37,214 nucleotides of DNA from JBMNSK01 sp050945155 (GTDB taxonomy: Bacteria > Actinomycetota > Coriobacteriia > Coriobacteriales > Eggerthellaceae), in the NCBI GenBank assembly GCA_050945155.1, contig JBMNSK010000011.1, positions 1 to 37,214 of the forward strand, read 5' to 3'. Below are positions 25,298 through 33,961 of the stretch, one piece after another; within the stretch, counting starts at the first letter, position 1, and the number at the start of each line of letters is the position of its first letter. Below the pieces are notes generated by a model, which was not told where the DNA came from, made no database searches, and saw only the letters and a list, made by a program, of their open reading frames with translations. A program made the translations under genes and the position numbers.

Positions 25298-26593
25298 TTA
25301 GGAAACGCCATGTTTTTCTCTGAGTTTTGCAGCATTGTGGTAGGCGAAAAAGCCCGAACAAAGAAGAAAGATAATAGCTATGATACCGACAATGAAAATA
25401 GCGTCAAAGCCAATACTGTCGGCAATAAAACCCCAGATACTGAGCCCAATAGCATCTCCTGCTGCTACCCCTACCGCAACATAGCTATAGATTTTAAAGA
25501 AGTCGAGTGTCCCATACAGCGCTCGTACAAAGAGCGGGATGACGACATTCGCTGAAGCATAAAAGATGCCAAATAGGAATGCACCAATATAAAGCATGAT
25601 CAAAAGACCGGGGAACAAGAGCATACAGATAAGTCCGAAAAGGCCACAGGCCATAGCAAGGCTAACACAGGCTCGTGCAGATAATTTATCGTTTATGGTT
25701 CCCAAGAAAATCTTGCCAATGGCACTTCCCGCCATTGAAACGGAAACAACAATTGATGAAGCTGCTACAACATCGGGGAAATTGGTCTGAGCTGATGCGT
25801 ATGATGGAAAGTACTGACTTATCTCAACACAACAGGTCACCAAAAAACCGAAGATAAGCATGACGTAGAAAGATGGCGACTTCACGACATAACGAAGAGG
25901 AACCGCAACAAGATGACGTTTACCATCCTGGTGAGCCTTCGACTTTACGTGAAAGAACTTGGGAGTGAAGTTGAGACTTTCAACTGGAGACATATCAATA
26001 TCGGAAGGCTTGCTTCTTACGCAGAACAGGGTAAATGGCAAAGTAAGCAATAAGGTTACTAGTCCAAAAAAGAGATAGGCAAGCCGCCAACCTTCGGGCC
26101 CGAGTGCGATAAAGTAACCGCCAATCGGATTAAAGACTGCCCCTCCTATGCCAGAAAAGGCAAAACATAAGCCGGTAAAGAAACCAACATGCGTGTTAAA
26201 CCATCGGTTGATAAGCAGGGGAACCGCTAGGTAGAGCAGAACAGACAAGCCAATGCCCATAACTATCCCAAGAAGATAAAAGTGCCAGAGCTCTTGGCTT
26301 ATCGAGAGTAGTAAAAACGGAACACCAACAAGACATACTGCTCCCGAAAGAACAAATCGAACATCATAAGCTTCAAGGACTCGTTCTTGAATAGGCATAA
26401 CAACCATTGCCGAAAGGCAAACGATGCTCATATATAAAGCAAGCTCACCACGCCCCACTCCTAGATATGAGCTTACAGGCGTGATGTAAATTCCCGTACA
26501 GCCCAATACTAAAGCGCACGGTGCAAAGCATATAACGATGCCCGTAAGCACCACGAGGGCGGGAAATATTTTCTGTTGGCGACTAAGAGTCAT
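25298..26593 (-). CDS. Major facilitator superfamily transporter
   Basis: This is a 12-helix inner-membrane transporter of 431 residues, most like the OFA (oxalate/formate antiporter-like) MFS group; the substrate is unknown. The first helix is IFPALVVLTGIVICFAPCAL, a charged central loop (about residues 205-245) splits the two halves, and GSAIGKIFLGTINDKLSARA near the second-half loop 8-9 is the MFS motif-A equivalent. I chose the ATG at 26593, next to the first helix and 39 bases after a TATAAT box. The reading frame stays open 82 codons upstream, but that stretch does not look like transporter sequence and runs through the promoter. It is divergent from gdhA. Confidence 0.86.
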   Translation of the reverse strand: MTLSRQQKIFPALVVLTGIVICFAPCALVLGCTGIYITPVSSYLGVGRGELALYMSIVCLSAMVVMPIQERVLEAYDVRFVLSGAVCLVGVPFLLLSISQELWHFYLLGIVMGIGLSVLLYLAVPLLINRWFNTHVGFFTGLCFAFSGIGGAVFNPIGGYFIALGPEGWRLAYLFFGLVTLLLTLPFTLFCVRSKPSDIDMSPVESLNFTPKFFHVKSKAHQDGKRHLVAVPLRYVVKSPSFYVMLIFGFLVTCCVEISQYFPSYASAQTNFPDVVAASSIVVSVSMAGSAIGKIFLGTINDKLSARACVSLAMACGLFGLICMLLFPGLLIMLYIGAFLFGIFYASANVVIPLFVRALYGTLDFFKIYSYVAVGVAAGDAIGLSIWGFIADSIGFDAIFIVGIIAIIFLLCSGFFAYHNAAKLREKHGVS

Positions 26594-26632
26594 ACACCTA
26601 AATACGGTCCATTCAGCCGATAAAGCCAGACA

Positions 26633-26638
26633 ATTATA
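26633..26638 (-). promoter_or_regulatory. -10 box of MFS transporter promoter
   Basis: A perfect TATAAT on the minus strand predicts a transcript start about 32 bases before the ATG at 26593. No clear -35 is visible. It supports the shorter start of the transporter gene. Confidence 0.55.
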
Positions 26639-26730
26639 TAGGTGAAAGACAAAAAAGCCTACTGGTGATGCCCACATTTCCTCCATTTTGGATTGGGAAA
26701 ACCACCCTTGAAAGGCTGTCACAAAAACGT

Positions 26731-26758
26731 AAGCGGTAAGAAATGTTTCCGCTTTTTT
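26731..26758 (+). terminator. Orphan terminator-like hairpin upstream of gdhA
   Basis: AAGCGG (26731-26736) pairs with CCGCTT (26749-26754), with a few inner A-T pairs, and is followed by a run of T to 26758 on the plus strand. No annotated plus-strand gene precedes it, and the gdhA -10 box lies downstream, so it would end an unrecognised short transcript or act on something else. Confidence 0.55.
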
Positions 26759-26799
26759 AAATCGGTGTGTAAACGCCCCGGAAATCTCGAGGCACTTTT

Positions 26800-26805
26800 T
26801 ATAAT
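26800..26805 (+). promoter_or_regulatory. -10 box of gdhA promoter
   Basis: A perfect TATAAT lies 32 bases before the gdhA ATG. The predicted leader is about 26 bases and includes the AAGGAGG ribosome binding site. No -35 match is visible at 16-18 bases, so an activator may be involved. Confidence 0.6.
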
Positions 26806-26837
26806 CGCAGTATCGCATGGCAGAAAAGGAGGACACC

Positions 26838-28169
26838 ATGACATACGTTGAAAGGGTTATTGAAGAGGTAAAGCAAAGGGACCCCTACCAGCCCGAGTTT
26901 ATTCAGGCAGTTACCGAGGTGCTCAAGTCTATTGAACCAGTCATTAATCAGCACCCCGAGTATGAGCGTTCAAAGATTTTGGAGCGCATCGTTGAGCCAG
27001 AAAGAACAGTTATCTTCCGTGTTCCCTGGATCGACGATAATGGTGATGTTCAAGTAAATCGTGGTTACCGTGTTCAGTTTAATAGCGCTCTTGGCCCCTA
27101 CAAGGGCGGACTCCGCTTCCATCCAACCGTTAACCTGAGCATCGTTAAGTTCCTCGGTTTTGAGCAGATTTTCAAAAACAGCCTCACTACCCTTTCCATG
27201 GGTGGTGGCAAAGGTGGTTCTGACTTTAATCCTAAGGGGAAGTCGGACAACGAGATTATGCGCTTCTGCCAGAGTTTCATGACCGAACTTTCAAAGCATA
27301 TCGGCGGTGATACTGACGTACCTGCAGGTGATATCGGTGTTGGCGCCCGTGAAATTGGCTACTTATTCGGCCAGTACAAGCGTATTCGCAACGAATGGGC
27401 TGGCGTTATCACCGGCAAGGGCCTTTCTTTCGGTGGATCTCTCGCCCGCAATGAAGCAACCGGCTATGGTCTTGTCTATATTGTTCAAGAACACCTCAAC
27501 TGCAATGGCGATGACCTGAATGGCAAGACGGTATGCATATCAGGTTCCGGTAATGTTGCAAGCTATGCAGCAGAAAAGGCCATCCAGCTGGGCGCTAAAG
27601 TTCTTACGATGTCTGACTCAACAGGTTGGGTCTACGACGAAAATGGTATTGATATTGAGGTTGTTAAGCAGATAAAGCAGGTCGAACGTGGTCGCATTAA
27701 AGACTATGCTGACCGTGTGAAGGGCTCTGAATATCATGGAGGACGTGGTGTCTGGGTTATTCCATGCGATATCGCACTTCCTTGCGCTACCCAAAATGAA
27801 GTCTTCCCAGAAGATGCTGAGAACCTGATTAAGAATGGCTGCAAGATTGTTGCGGAAGGCGCAAACATGCCTCTTACTCTTGAAGCTACTCAGATGATTC
27901 AAGACAACAATATCTGCTTCATCCCAGGTAAAGCTTCTAATGCCGGCGGCGTTGCGACCTCTGGCCTTGAGATGTCACAAAACTCCGAGCGCCTCTCCTG
28001 GACCTTCGAGCAGGTTGACAACAAACTGCAGGATATTATGAAGTCTATCTATCACGCGGCTGACGATGCAGCACGTGAATATGGGTGCGAGGGAGACTTC
28101 GTTGTCGGTGCCAATATCGCAGCATTCAAAAAGATTGCCGATGCAATGATGGCTCAGGGTATTGTCTAA
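26838..28169 (+). CDS. gdhA: NADP-type glutamate dehydrogenase
   Basis: This enzyme makes glutamate from 2-oxoglutarate and ammonia (or the reverse) in the cytoplasm. It has 443 residues, the length of the bacterial hexameric class. Substrate-site motifs are YKGGLRFHPTVNLSIVKFLG, the catalytic Lys in LSMGGGKGGSDFNPKG, and DVPAGDIGVGAREIGYLFGQ. The Rossmann segment is GKTVCISGSGNVASYAAEKA, and a Ser after the glycine loop (TMSDSTGW) is compatible with NADP. A clear AAGGAGG lies five bases before the ATG at 26838; the ATG at 26817 has none. It is a single-gene unit with its own promoter and terminator. Confidence 0.97.
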   Translation: MTYVERVIEEVKQRDPYQPEFIQAVTEVLKSIEPVINQHPEYERSKILERIVEPERTVIFRVPWIDDNGDVQVNRGYRVQFNSALGPYKGGLRFHPTVNLSIVKFLGFEQIFKNSLTTLSMGGGKGGSDFNPKGKSDNEIMRFCQSFMTELSKHIGGDTDVPAGDIGVGAREIGYLFGQYKRIRNEWAGVITGKGLSFGGSLARNEATGYGLVYIVQEHLNCNGDDLNGKTVCISGSGNVASYAAEKAIQLGAKVLTMSDSTGWVYDENGIDIEVVKQIKQVERGRIKDYADRVKGSEYHGGRGVWVIPCDIALPCATQNEVFPEDAENLIKNGCKIVAEGANMPLTLEATQMIQDNNICFIPGKASNAGGVATSGLEMSQNSERLSWTFEQVDNKLQDIMKSIYHAADDAAREYGCEGDFVVGANIAAFKKIADAMMAQGIV

Positions 28170-28200
28170 ACACTGCAGATACTCGGTATGATTTTCAAGA

Positions 28201-28234
28201 TAATGGCGGCTTCTGTTAGTCGCCATTATTTTTT
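28201..28234 (+). terminator. gdhA terminator
   Basis: TAATGGCG (28201-28208) pairs perfectly with CGCCATTA (28221-28228) across a 12-base loop, followed by six T. It lies 32 bases after the gdhA stop and touches the stop of the convergent gene at 28233. Confidence 0.93.
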
Positions 28235-28952
28235 ATTCGAGTGACTTCACTTCTTTTGCGGTAATGGTCTTGCTGGAAGATACAACCATAGACCCAATTC
28301 TTCCTTCAACCGGGGTGTCAACGAGCGGGGAATCCCCTTTCATCTTGCCTTCGACGGCGTTTCCTCCCCCATCCGTACAAACAATTAAGTTCACCCCTGA
28401 AGCGCTGCCAAGATAATATGCAGCCGGTGTCACCGCGATTATTAAATCAACGTTATAGGTGTTGAAATAATCAATGTGCTTTTTGAGCTCTTCTTCCGAA
28501 ATACGTTCTGTAATACTAAAAATTCCAAATCTATAATTGCCCTTCTTGATGATGATATCGTCTTTGTAAGCAAGCGGATTTTCCGTATCGAGGGTATAAA
28601 CGAGCGCTCCTTTATCTTCATAGTTTTGTACTACCTCATCGAGGGTAAGATCTGTATTGGTATCACTGTTCTCCTCATTTGAGGCATTTGATGCATCCTG
28701 CGTGTTTTCTGCAGTATTCGATGACTTAGAAGCATCTTCCTGGGCAGCCTTTTCAATTTGTGAAGCGTCATGGGTTCCTTCATAGACAATGGCAAGGTAG
28801 CCATCCATCTGCCCTGACTGTTCATCAAAATTTGAAGCAGCGAGATTCCAAGAATGTCCCGCGATGAAGTACCAAAGAAGCCCGCCCCCAGTTAGAACGA
28901 GCATCAGAATAAAGAGCACGAGCGCTATTTTTTCGCGAGAAGGTTTCGTCAT
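28233..28952 (-). CDS. Membrane-anchored protein with degenerate metallophosphoesterase-like domain
   Basis: The 239 residues start with a short basic tail and one hydrophobic helix (about 8-31), so most of the protein is outside the membrane. Residues 69-100 are a low-complexity Asn/Ser/Asp/Glu linker. Residues 105-239 resemble the second half of the 5'-nucleotidase/CapA-like metallophosphoesterase fold in strand order: KKGNYRFGIFSIT, NVDLIIAVT, GVNLIVCTDGGG, VEGRIGSMVV. Where active enzymes have metal-binding His (ALTH, GGHxH) this protein has VTP and CTD, so it looks catalytically dead. That relation is my inference from pattern. The ATG is nine bases after TATAAT without a ribosome binding site. 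It converges on gdhA. Confidence 0.75.
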   Translation of the reverse strand: MTKPSREKIALVLFILMLVLTGGGLLWYFIAGHSWNLAASNFDEQSGQMDGYLAIVYEGTHDASQIEKAAQEDASKSSNTAENTQDASNASNEENSDTNTDLTLDEVVQNYEDKGALVYTLDTENPLAYKDDIIIKKGNYRFGIFSITERISEEELKKHIDYFNTYNVDLIIAVTPAAYYLGSASGVNLIVCTDGGGNAVEGKMKGDSPLVDTPVEGRIGSMVVSSSKTITAKEVKSLE

Positions 28953-28961
28953 AATGCTTGG

Positions 28962-28967
28962 ATTATA
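28962..28967 (-). promoter_or_regulatory. -10 box of the 28952 gene, near-leaderless
   Basis: A perfect TATAAT on the minus strand ends nine bases before the ATG at 28952, predicting a leader of about three bases. No ribosome binding site is present. Confidence 0.65.
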
Positions 28968-29006
28968 CCGAGCCGCTACGCAACGAAACAGACTAATCCT
29001 TCACTT

Positions 29007-30008
29007 TCACACGTCCTTTGAAATCTCTTTTGATTGTTTTGGGCGCATGATATGAATACGTTTACGCTGGACAACATTTTTCTTGGATTGAACAGTTGAA
29101 ATAACAACCATGATGAGAATAAGGATGAGACCTGCAATATCGGCAGGGGTAAAGGAAACATTGAGCATGGTTGCCGTAAGCACCATTGCCGCTACCGGCT
29201 CAATACAACCAATAAGCCCTGTTCTTATTGGTCCAGCATCCTTTACTCCTTGCAGATAAAAAACATACGCAACAATCGTTCCGATAAGAACAACAATGGC
29301 AAAAGGAATGATGATGTCTGCTTCAAGCGGAAGCGCATAGTTCCACGGCTGTGTTCCCAATCCTAAAATGATGCCCCCGATACTCATGCCGATGCCGGTA
29401 ACAAGGAAGTTTCCCCAACGAGCAAGCGCACGGACAGGTATGAGCGTGTAGCAGGGCAAAGAGCACGCCAGAATGATGCACCAGATTAATCCTGTTTCAG
29501 AGATATTGAGCGTCCCCAAATCACCCTTCGTTGCAATTAAAAGCGTTCCAACTAAAGCAAGGATGAGGCATATAAAATCACGCAGTTTTGGCAGCCGTCG
29601 ATCGCGCACACAAAGGACGAACATGATGATGACAATTCCAGACCGTTCAAATACGGCTGCTGTTCCTGCATTCGTATATGCGATGGAAGAGGTATAAGCA
29701 ACTTGAGTAAGCGCTATACCAAAAATTCCAAAGGCTAAAAGCTCCACGAGAGATCGTTTATCGTGAAGCAGTTGTCGGATTCTTTCATGTTCGGTAATGA
29801 CACAAAAAGTCATGAAAATAAGTGCAGCAAGAATGAGTTTCATAGCGGCAACCCATTCAATAGGAATACCCTTTTCTGCAGTTAAATACTGCGTGAGAGT
29901 GCCGGTAAGCCCCCAAAGAATACTCCCTGAAGCGGCGAATATAACACCTCGTATGAGATGCGGATAGGTTTCACGTCTTGTGCGTCTGTTGATGGGTTCT
30001 GCGCTCAT
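29007..30008 (-). CDS. EamA-family (drug/metabolite) transporter
   Basis: This is a ten-helix membrane transporter of the DMT superfamily with two tandem EamA repeats, 333 residues. The first repeat starts with GVIFAASGSILWGLTGTLTQ and the second at about residue 170 (GLIWCIILACSLPCYTLIPV); the repeat-end signature appears as YVFYLQGVKDAGPIRTGLIG then CIEPVAAMVLTATML. The basic C-terminal tail (RKRIHIMRPKQSK) should be cytoplasmic. Substrates of this family are metabolites or amino acids; none can be named here. I chose ATG 30008: it stands six bases after a TACAAT box, suggesting a leaderless transcript. An in-frame TTG at 30035 would lie inside the promoter. Confidence 0.86.
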   Translation of the reverse strand: MSAEPINRRTRRETYPHLIRGVIFAASGSILWGLTGTLTQYLTAEKGIPIEWVAAMKLILAALIFMTFCVITEHERIRQLLHDKRSLVELLAFGIFGIALTQVAYTSSIAYTNAGTAAVFERSGIVIIMFVLCVRDRRLPKLRDFICLILALVGTLLIATKGDLGTLNISETGLIWCIILACSLPCYTLIPVRALARWGNFLVTGIGMSIGGIILGLGTQPWNYALPLEADIIIPFAIVVLIGTIVAYVFYLQGVKDAGPIRTGLIGCIEPVAAMVLTATMLNVSFTPADIAGLILILIMVVISTVQSKKNVVQRKRIHIMRPKQSKEISKDV

Positions 30009-30014
30009 AAGAGC

Positions 30015-30034
30015 ATTGTATGTGCATTTGCACA
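30015..30034 (-). promoter_or_regulatory. EamA transporter promoter with operator-like palindrome
   Basis: TACAAT (30015-30020, minus strand) is a good -10 box six bases before the ATG. Directly upstream, TGTGCA-TT-TGCACA (30021-30034) is a perfect palindrome occupying the spacer, the place where a repressor or MerR-type activator would bind. No convincing -35 is visible. Confidence 0.6.
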
Positions 30035-30085
30035 AAAAGAAATACTGTAAACAACGACAAGAATCAATTGAGAATTTAAGGCTCT

Positions 30086-32977
30086 TTACTTATCTGTATT
30101 CAGTATCTCTTTCAGGAACTTACCGGTATAGCTCTGAGGGTTCTTGGCGACTTCTTCAGGTGTACCTGTTGCAATAATTTTTCCACCGCCAGCGCCACCG
30201 TCGGGACCTAAGTCTACGATACGGTCAGCGCTTTTTATGACATCGAGATTGTGCTCAATGACGACAACCGTATTACCGGCATCAACCAGGCGCTCGAGGA
30301 CGTTTAATAGTTGGCGTACATCTTCAAAGTGAAGGCCTGTTGTAGGCTCATCTAAGATGTAGAAAGTCTTGCCGGTTTGACGTTTCTGCAGCTCACTTGC
30401 GAGTTTTACACGTTGGGCCTCGCCACCCGAAAGCGTTGTTGCAGGCTGCCCTAAGCGGATATAGCCAAGCCCAACGTCATGTAAGGTTTGCAATTTACGC
30501 TTAATCCCAGGAATGTGCTCGAAAAACGACAACGCATCATCAACGGTCATATCTAGTATTTCTGAAATGTTCTTGGACCGATAGGTCACTTCAAGCGTTT
30601 CGCGGTTATAGCGTTTTCCATTACAAACTTCACAAGGAACATAGATATCAGGAAGAAAATGCATCTCGATTTTTATCTGACCATCACCCTTGCAGGCCTC
30701 ACACCGGCCACCTTTAACGTTGAAGGAGAAGCGACCTGGTGAATAGCCACGTGCCTTTGCCTCTTGGGTTGACGCAAAGAGGGCGCGTATGTCATCCCAA
30801 AGGCCAATATAGGTAGCGGGATTCGACCGCGGCGTGCGGCCAATTGGGCTCTGGTCAATATTGATAGCCTTATCCACCTTGTCAAGGCCTGTCATCTTGC
30901 GGTAGGTTCCCGTACGCTGGTGCGCGTGATTGACCCGATTTGCGAGTGCTGGTGCAAGTGTATCGGTGATAAGCGAGCTTTTGCCCGACCCAGAAACTCC
31001 CGTGATAACTGTTAGAGTGCCGAGCTCTATTTCTAACTTTACGTTTTTAAGGTTATTTTCCTGGGCACCTGTTAATACCAGTTTGCCTTTGCGAGGATTT
31101 CTTCTCTTTTCTGGAATCTCAATCTTTCTGCGACCGCTCAGATAGTCGGCAGTCAGTGAATTTTTCGCCTTCACAATCTCTTTTGGCGTACCCTCGGCTA
31201 CCACATAGCCGCCTTCTTCTCCAGCACCAGGACCCATGTCTACCACGTAGTCCGCACTTCTTATTGTTTCCTCATCATGTTCGACAACAATAACGGTATT
31301 ACCCAAATCGCGGAGGTGTTTCAGGGTGTCGATAAGCCGCTCGTTATCGCGTTGGTGAAGGCCAATAGAAGGTTCGTCAAGGATGTAGAGCACACCCATC
31401 AGACCTGCACCGATTTGTGTAGCAAGACGAATACGCTGCGCCTCTCCACCGGAAAGCGTTGCTGTTGCTCTTGAAAGCGTGAGGTAATCAAGCCCTACAT
31501 TGACCAGAAACTCAAGACGAGCCTTGATTTCTTTGACAATAGGACCGGCAATACGTACATCTTGTCCTGTGAACTCGAGACTCTGAAAGAAGGTATAGGA
31601 CTCGGCAGCGCTCATATCGCAGATATCGATGATAGACTTTCCGCCTACTGTGACGGCAAGAATCTCAGGACGTAGGCGCTTGCCGTGACAGGTTTGACAC
31701 GGAATGGTTGCGAAATAGGCTTGGAGGCGTTCTCGCTGCGTATCGGTCTTCGCCTCGTGGTAGCGATTCATAACTGCCTCAAGAATGCCTTCCCACTTGA
31801 TATACCAATAGGTTTGCCTGCCATCAAGCGTAAGGTAGTCAACACGGACACGACCTTTGACACCATACAGAAGGCCATGCTGAACCTTTTTAGTCATATC
31901 TTCCCAAGGTGTGTTTTCGTCAGATCCAAGGTGCCGAGCAACCGCCTTGAGAACCTGTGGGTAGTAGTTCCCGTGTCGAAATGGCGCCACTGCTCCCTCT
32001 TCAAGGGAAAGCGAGGGGTCAGGAATGACGAGTGTTGGGTCAACCTCTTCCCTGCTGCCAATTCCAAGACAATCAGGGCATGCACCGTATGGCGCATTAA
32101 AGCTAAAGTCTCGAGGCTGGAGTTCATCCATCGAATAGCCGTGCTCTGGACAAGCCAAAGCTAAGGAAAATATCTGCTCTCCCTCTGCAAGACCTCCTGT
32201 AGCTCCCGACGAGGTAGGTTTTGACTCTCCAAGAGCTTTTCCGTCCTTATCGAGGAGTTGTACAAGAACACGACCGTCAGCAAGCGTTGTAGCCAGTTCA
32301 ACTGCTTCGGCAATACGCGCGGTTGCTGACTCTTTTAAAATGACCCGGTCAACGACAACATCAATAAAGTGTTTAATCTGCTTATTGAGCGTAATACGCC
32401 CTTCACCAAGACGAGTAATTTCGCCATCGATGCGAACACGTGTGAATCCCTCTTTCTGCAAGTCCTCAAAAAGCTTGGTGAACTCGCCTTTTCTGCCAGT
32501 GACAACCGGTGCCATAATAATGGCTCGATTTCTCTCATCACTTGCAAGTCCAAGAATTTCATCCGTTACCTGGTCTGTTGTTTGCTTCTTAATAACACGC
32601 CCACAGACCGGACAGTGCGGGATACCCACCCGTGCAAAGAGTAAACGGAGGTAGTCATAAATTTCAGTCGTTGTACCAACCGTTGAACGAGGGTTTCTGC
32701 TCGTCGTCTTTTGATCTATCGAAACTGCTGGTGAAAGCCCATCAATGCTATCAAGGTCAGGCTTATTCATTTGGCCTAGGAACATACGCGCATAGCTTGA
32801 GAGACTCTCAACATAACGTCGCTGCCCTTCGGCATACATGGTGTCAAAAGCAAGGGAGGATTTACCGCTTCCGGACAGTCCGGTAATAACGACCAGTTTA
32901 TCTCGAGGAATACTCAAGTTGATGTTCTTAAGATTGTGTTCCCGAGCACCCTTTATAACAATGGCATTTTGTCCCAT
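30086..32977 (-). CDS. uvrA: UvrABC system protein A
   Basis: This is the damage-recognition ATPase of nucleotide excision repair, which loads UvrB. The 963 residues contain two ABC ATPase modules: Walker A GLSGSGKSSLAFD near residue 34 and GVSGSGKSSLITD near 650, with LSGGEAQRIRLA and LSGGEAQRVKLA signatures and DEPSIGLHQRD and DEPTTGLHFED. Zinc modules are visible: CPVCGRVI, the ELQPRDFSFNAPYGACPDC region (its first pair is CPEH, Cys-His rather than Cys-Cys), and CEACKGDGQ with CEVCNGKRY in the second half. It starts 45 bases after the Xer gene. uvrC is elsewhere in the window, so the genes are not in one operon. Confidence 0.98.
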   Translation of the reverse strand: MGQNAIVIKGAREHNLKNINLSIPRDKLVVITGLSGSGKSSLAFDTMYAEGQRRYVESLSSYARMFLGQMNKPDLDSIDGLSPAVSIDQKTTSRNPRSTVGTTTEIYDYLRLLFARVGIPHCPVCGRVIKKQTTDQVTDEILGLASDERNRAIIMAPVVTGRKGEFTKLFEDLQKEGFTRVRIDGEITRLGEGRITLNKQIKHFIDVVVDRVILKESATARIAEAVELATTLADGRVLVQLLDKDGKALGESKPTSSGATGGLAEGEQIFSLALACPEHGYSMDELQPRDFSFNAPYGACPDCLGIGSREEVDPTLVIPDPSLSLEEGAVAPFRHGNYYPQVLKAVARHLGSDENTPWEDMTKKVQHGLLYGVKGRVRVDYLTLDGRQTYWYIKWEGILEAVMNRYHEAKTDTQRERLQAYFATIPCQTCHGKRLRPEILAVTVGGKSIIDICDMSAAESYTFFQSLEFTGQDVRIAGPIVKEIKARLEFLVNVGLDYLTLSRATATLSGGEAQRIRLATQIGAGLMGVLYILDEPSIGLHQRDNERLIDTLKHLRDLGNTVIVVEHDEETIRSADYVVDMGPGAGEEGGYVVAEGTPKEIVKAKNSLTADYLSGRRKIEIPEKRRNPRKGKLVLTGAQENNLKNVKLEIELGTLTVITGVSGSGKSSLITDTLAPALANRVNHAHQRTGTYRKMTGLDKVDKAINIDQSPIGRTPRSNPATYIGLWDDIRALFASTQEAKARGYSPGRFSFNVKGGRCEACKGDGQIKIEMHFLPDIYVPCEVCNGKRYNRETLEVTYRSKNISEILDMTVDDALSFFEHIPGIKRKLQTLHDVGLGYIRLGQPATTLSGGEAQRVKLASELQKRQTGKTFYILDEPTTGLHFEDVRQLLNVLERLVDAGNTVVVIEHNLDVIKSADRIVDLGPDGGAGGGKIIATGTPEEVAKNPQSYTGKFLKEILNTDK

Positions 32978-33022
32978 AGGTTAAATTTCTTTTCCTTTTT
33001 ATAAAAATTGTTATGCGTATTA

Positions 33023-33961
33023 TTACCCACGCGGGTGCGCTTGGTAGTGAACTTTTTTCAAGCGCTCAGGTGATAAGTGGGTGTAAATCTGAGTTGTTGA
33101 AAGACTTGCATGGCCAAGCATCTCTTGAACGCTGCGCAAGTCCGCCCCACCACTCAATAAATCGGTAGCGAAAGTATGGCGCATATCATGCGGAGAAAGC
33201 GATTCGTTCAGACCCGCTTCTCGTACGGTTTCCTTGAACATCTTTCTAATTGCATCAGGAGTCATGCCGTTGCCACGCGTGGAAACAAAGAAGAACTCGC
33301 TTGTTTTGCCCTTGAGCAACTTTGGTCGACTCAAACGCAGGTAGGTACGCATGGATTGAAGTGCCATGTCATGAAGTGGGATGATGCGCTCTTTATTCCC
33401 CTTTCCGAGTACTTTTACCTGGCCGGAAGGAAAGTCAACATCCTTTAGTTTGAGCGAAGCAACTTCGCTGACACGCGCTCCACAGGCGTAGAGAAATTCG
33501 AGAATTGCCTGGTCGCGCATGTCTGACGCCGTTTGTTCCCGAGCATTCCCATAAAAGTCATGACTCGCATGAACGCTGAGCAATCGTGTCATATCTTTCG
33601 GTCGAATAACATGCGGAAGATGCTTGTTTTGCTTTGGACCCTGCAAAACACTGACAGGATCAATATCGCTTATTCCTGAAACGGTAAGCCAGCGATAAAA
33701 ACTTCTTAATGAGGATAGGTGACGATTTATAGATGTCCGCGCATAACGAGCTCGATCAAGCTCACTTAAGTAGCCGCGAACCTGCCGATGCGTCGTGTTA
33801 AGGGGGTCTACCTCGTTTCTTTCGGCCCATCGGAAGTAGTCTTCCAAGTCGGTATGGTAGGCGCGTATTGTATGGCTAGAGGCATTTCTTTCAACTTTCA
33901 TAGCCTCACAAAAATCATCGATCAACTTCTGAGACTGCTGACCTAATTCCTGTGCCACCAA
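33023..33961 (-). CDS. Tyrosine recombinase, XerC/XerD family
   Basis: This is a site-specific recombinase of the Xer group, used to resolve chromosome dimers at dif. It has 312 residues: an N-terminal SAM-like core-binding domain (about 10-95, RNASSHTIRAYHTDLEDY), and a C-terminal catalytic domain with the full set Arg163 (CGARVSEVASL), Lys187, His258 and Arg261 (SPHDMRHTFATDLL), His284 (LGHASLSTTQIYTHL) and nucleophile Tyr293. No integrase-type arm domain, no attachment sites and no phage genes are nearby, and the trmFO-xer order is a housekeeping arrangement. The start is TTG five bases after AGGAG; the next codon, GTG, is also possible. XerC and XerD cannot be separated with certainty. 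Confidence 0.93.
   Translation of the reverse strand: MVAQELGQQSQKLIDDFCEAMKVERNASSHTIRAYHTDLEDYFRWAERNEVDPLNTTHRQVRGYLSELDRARYARTSINRHLSSLRSFYRWLTVSGISDIDPVSVLQGPKQNKHLPHVIRPKDMTRLLSVHASHDFYGNAREQTASDMRDQAILEFLYACGARVSEVASLKLKDVDFPSGQVKVLGKGNKERIIPLHDMALQSMRTYLRLSRPKLLKGKTSEFFFVSTRGNGMTPDAIRKMFKETVREAGLNESLSPHDMRHTFATDLLSGGADLRSVQEMLGHASLSTTQIYTHLSPERLKKVHYQAHPRG

Noticed and set aside
26817..26837. Upstream ATG for gdhA
   Set aside because: The strong AAGGAGG lies inside this short extension and is correctly spaced for the ATG at 26838.
26594..26839. 82-residue N-terminal extension of the MFS transporter
   Set aside because: It runs through the transporter's own -10 box and the gdhA promoter region, and its sequence is unlike the family; the ATG at 26593 sits next to the first helix.
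33023..33961. Integrase of a mobile element
   Set aside because: The tyrosine recombinase has no phage or plasmid genes, direct repeats or tRNA-end duplication nearby, and sits in a housekeeping context typical of Xer proteins.
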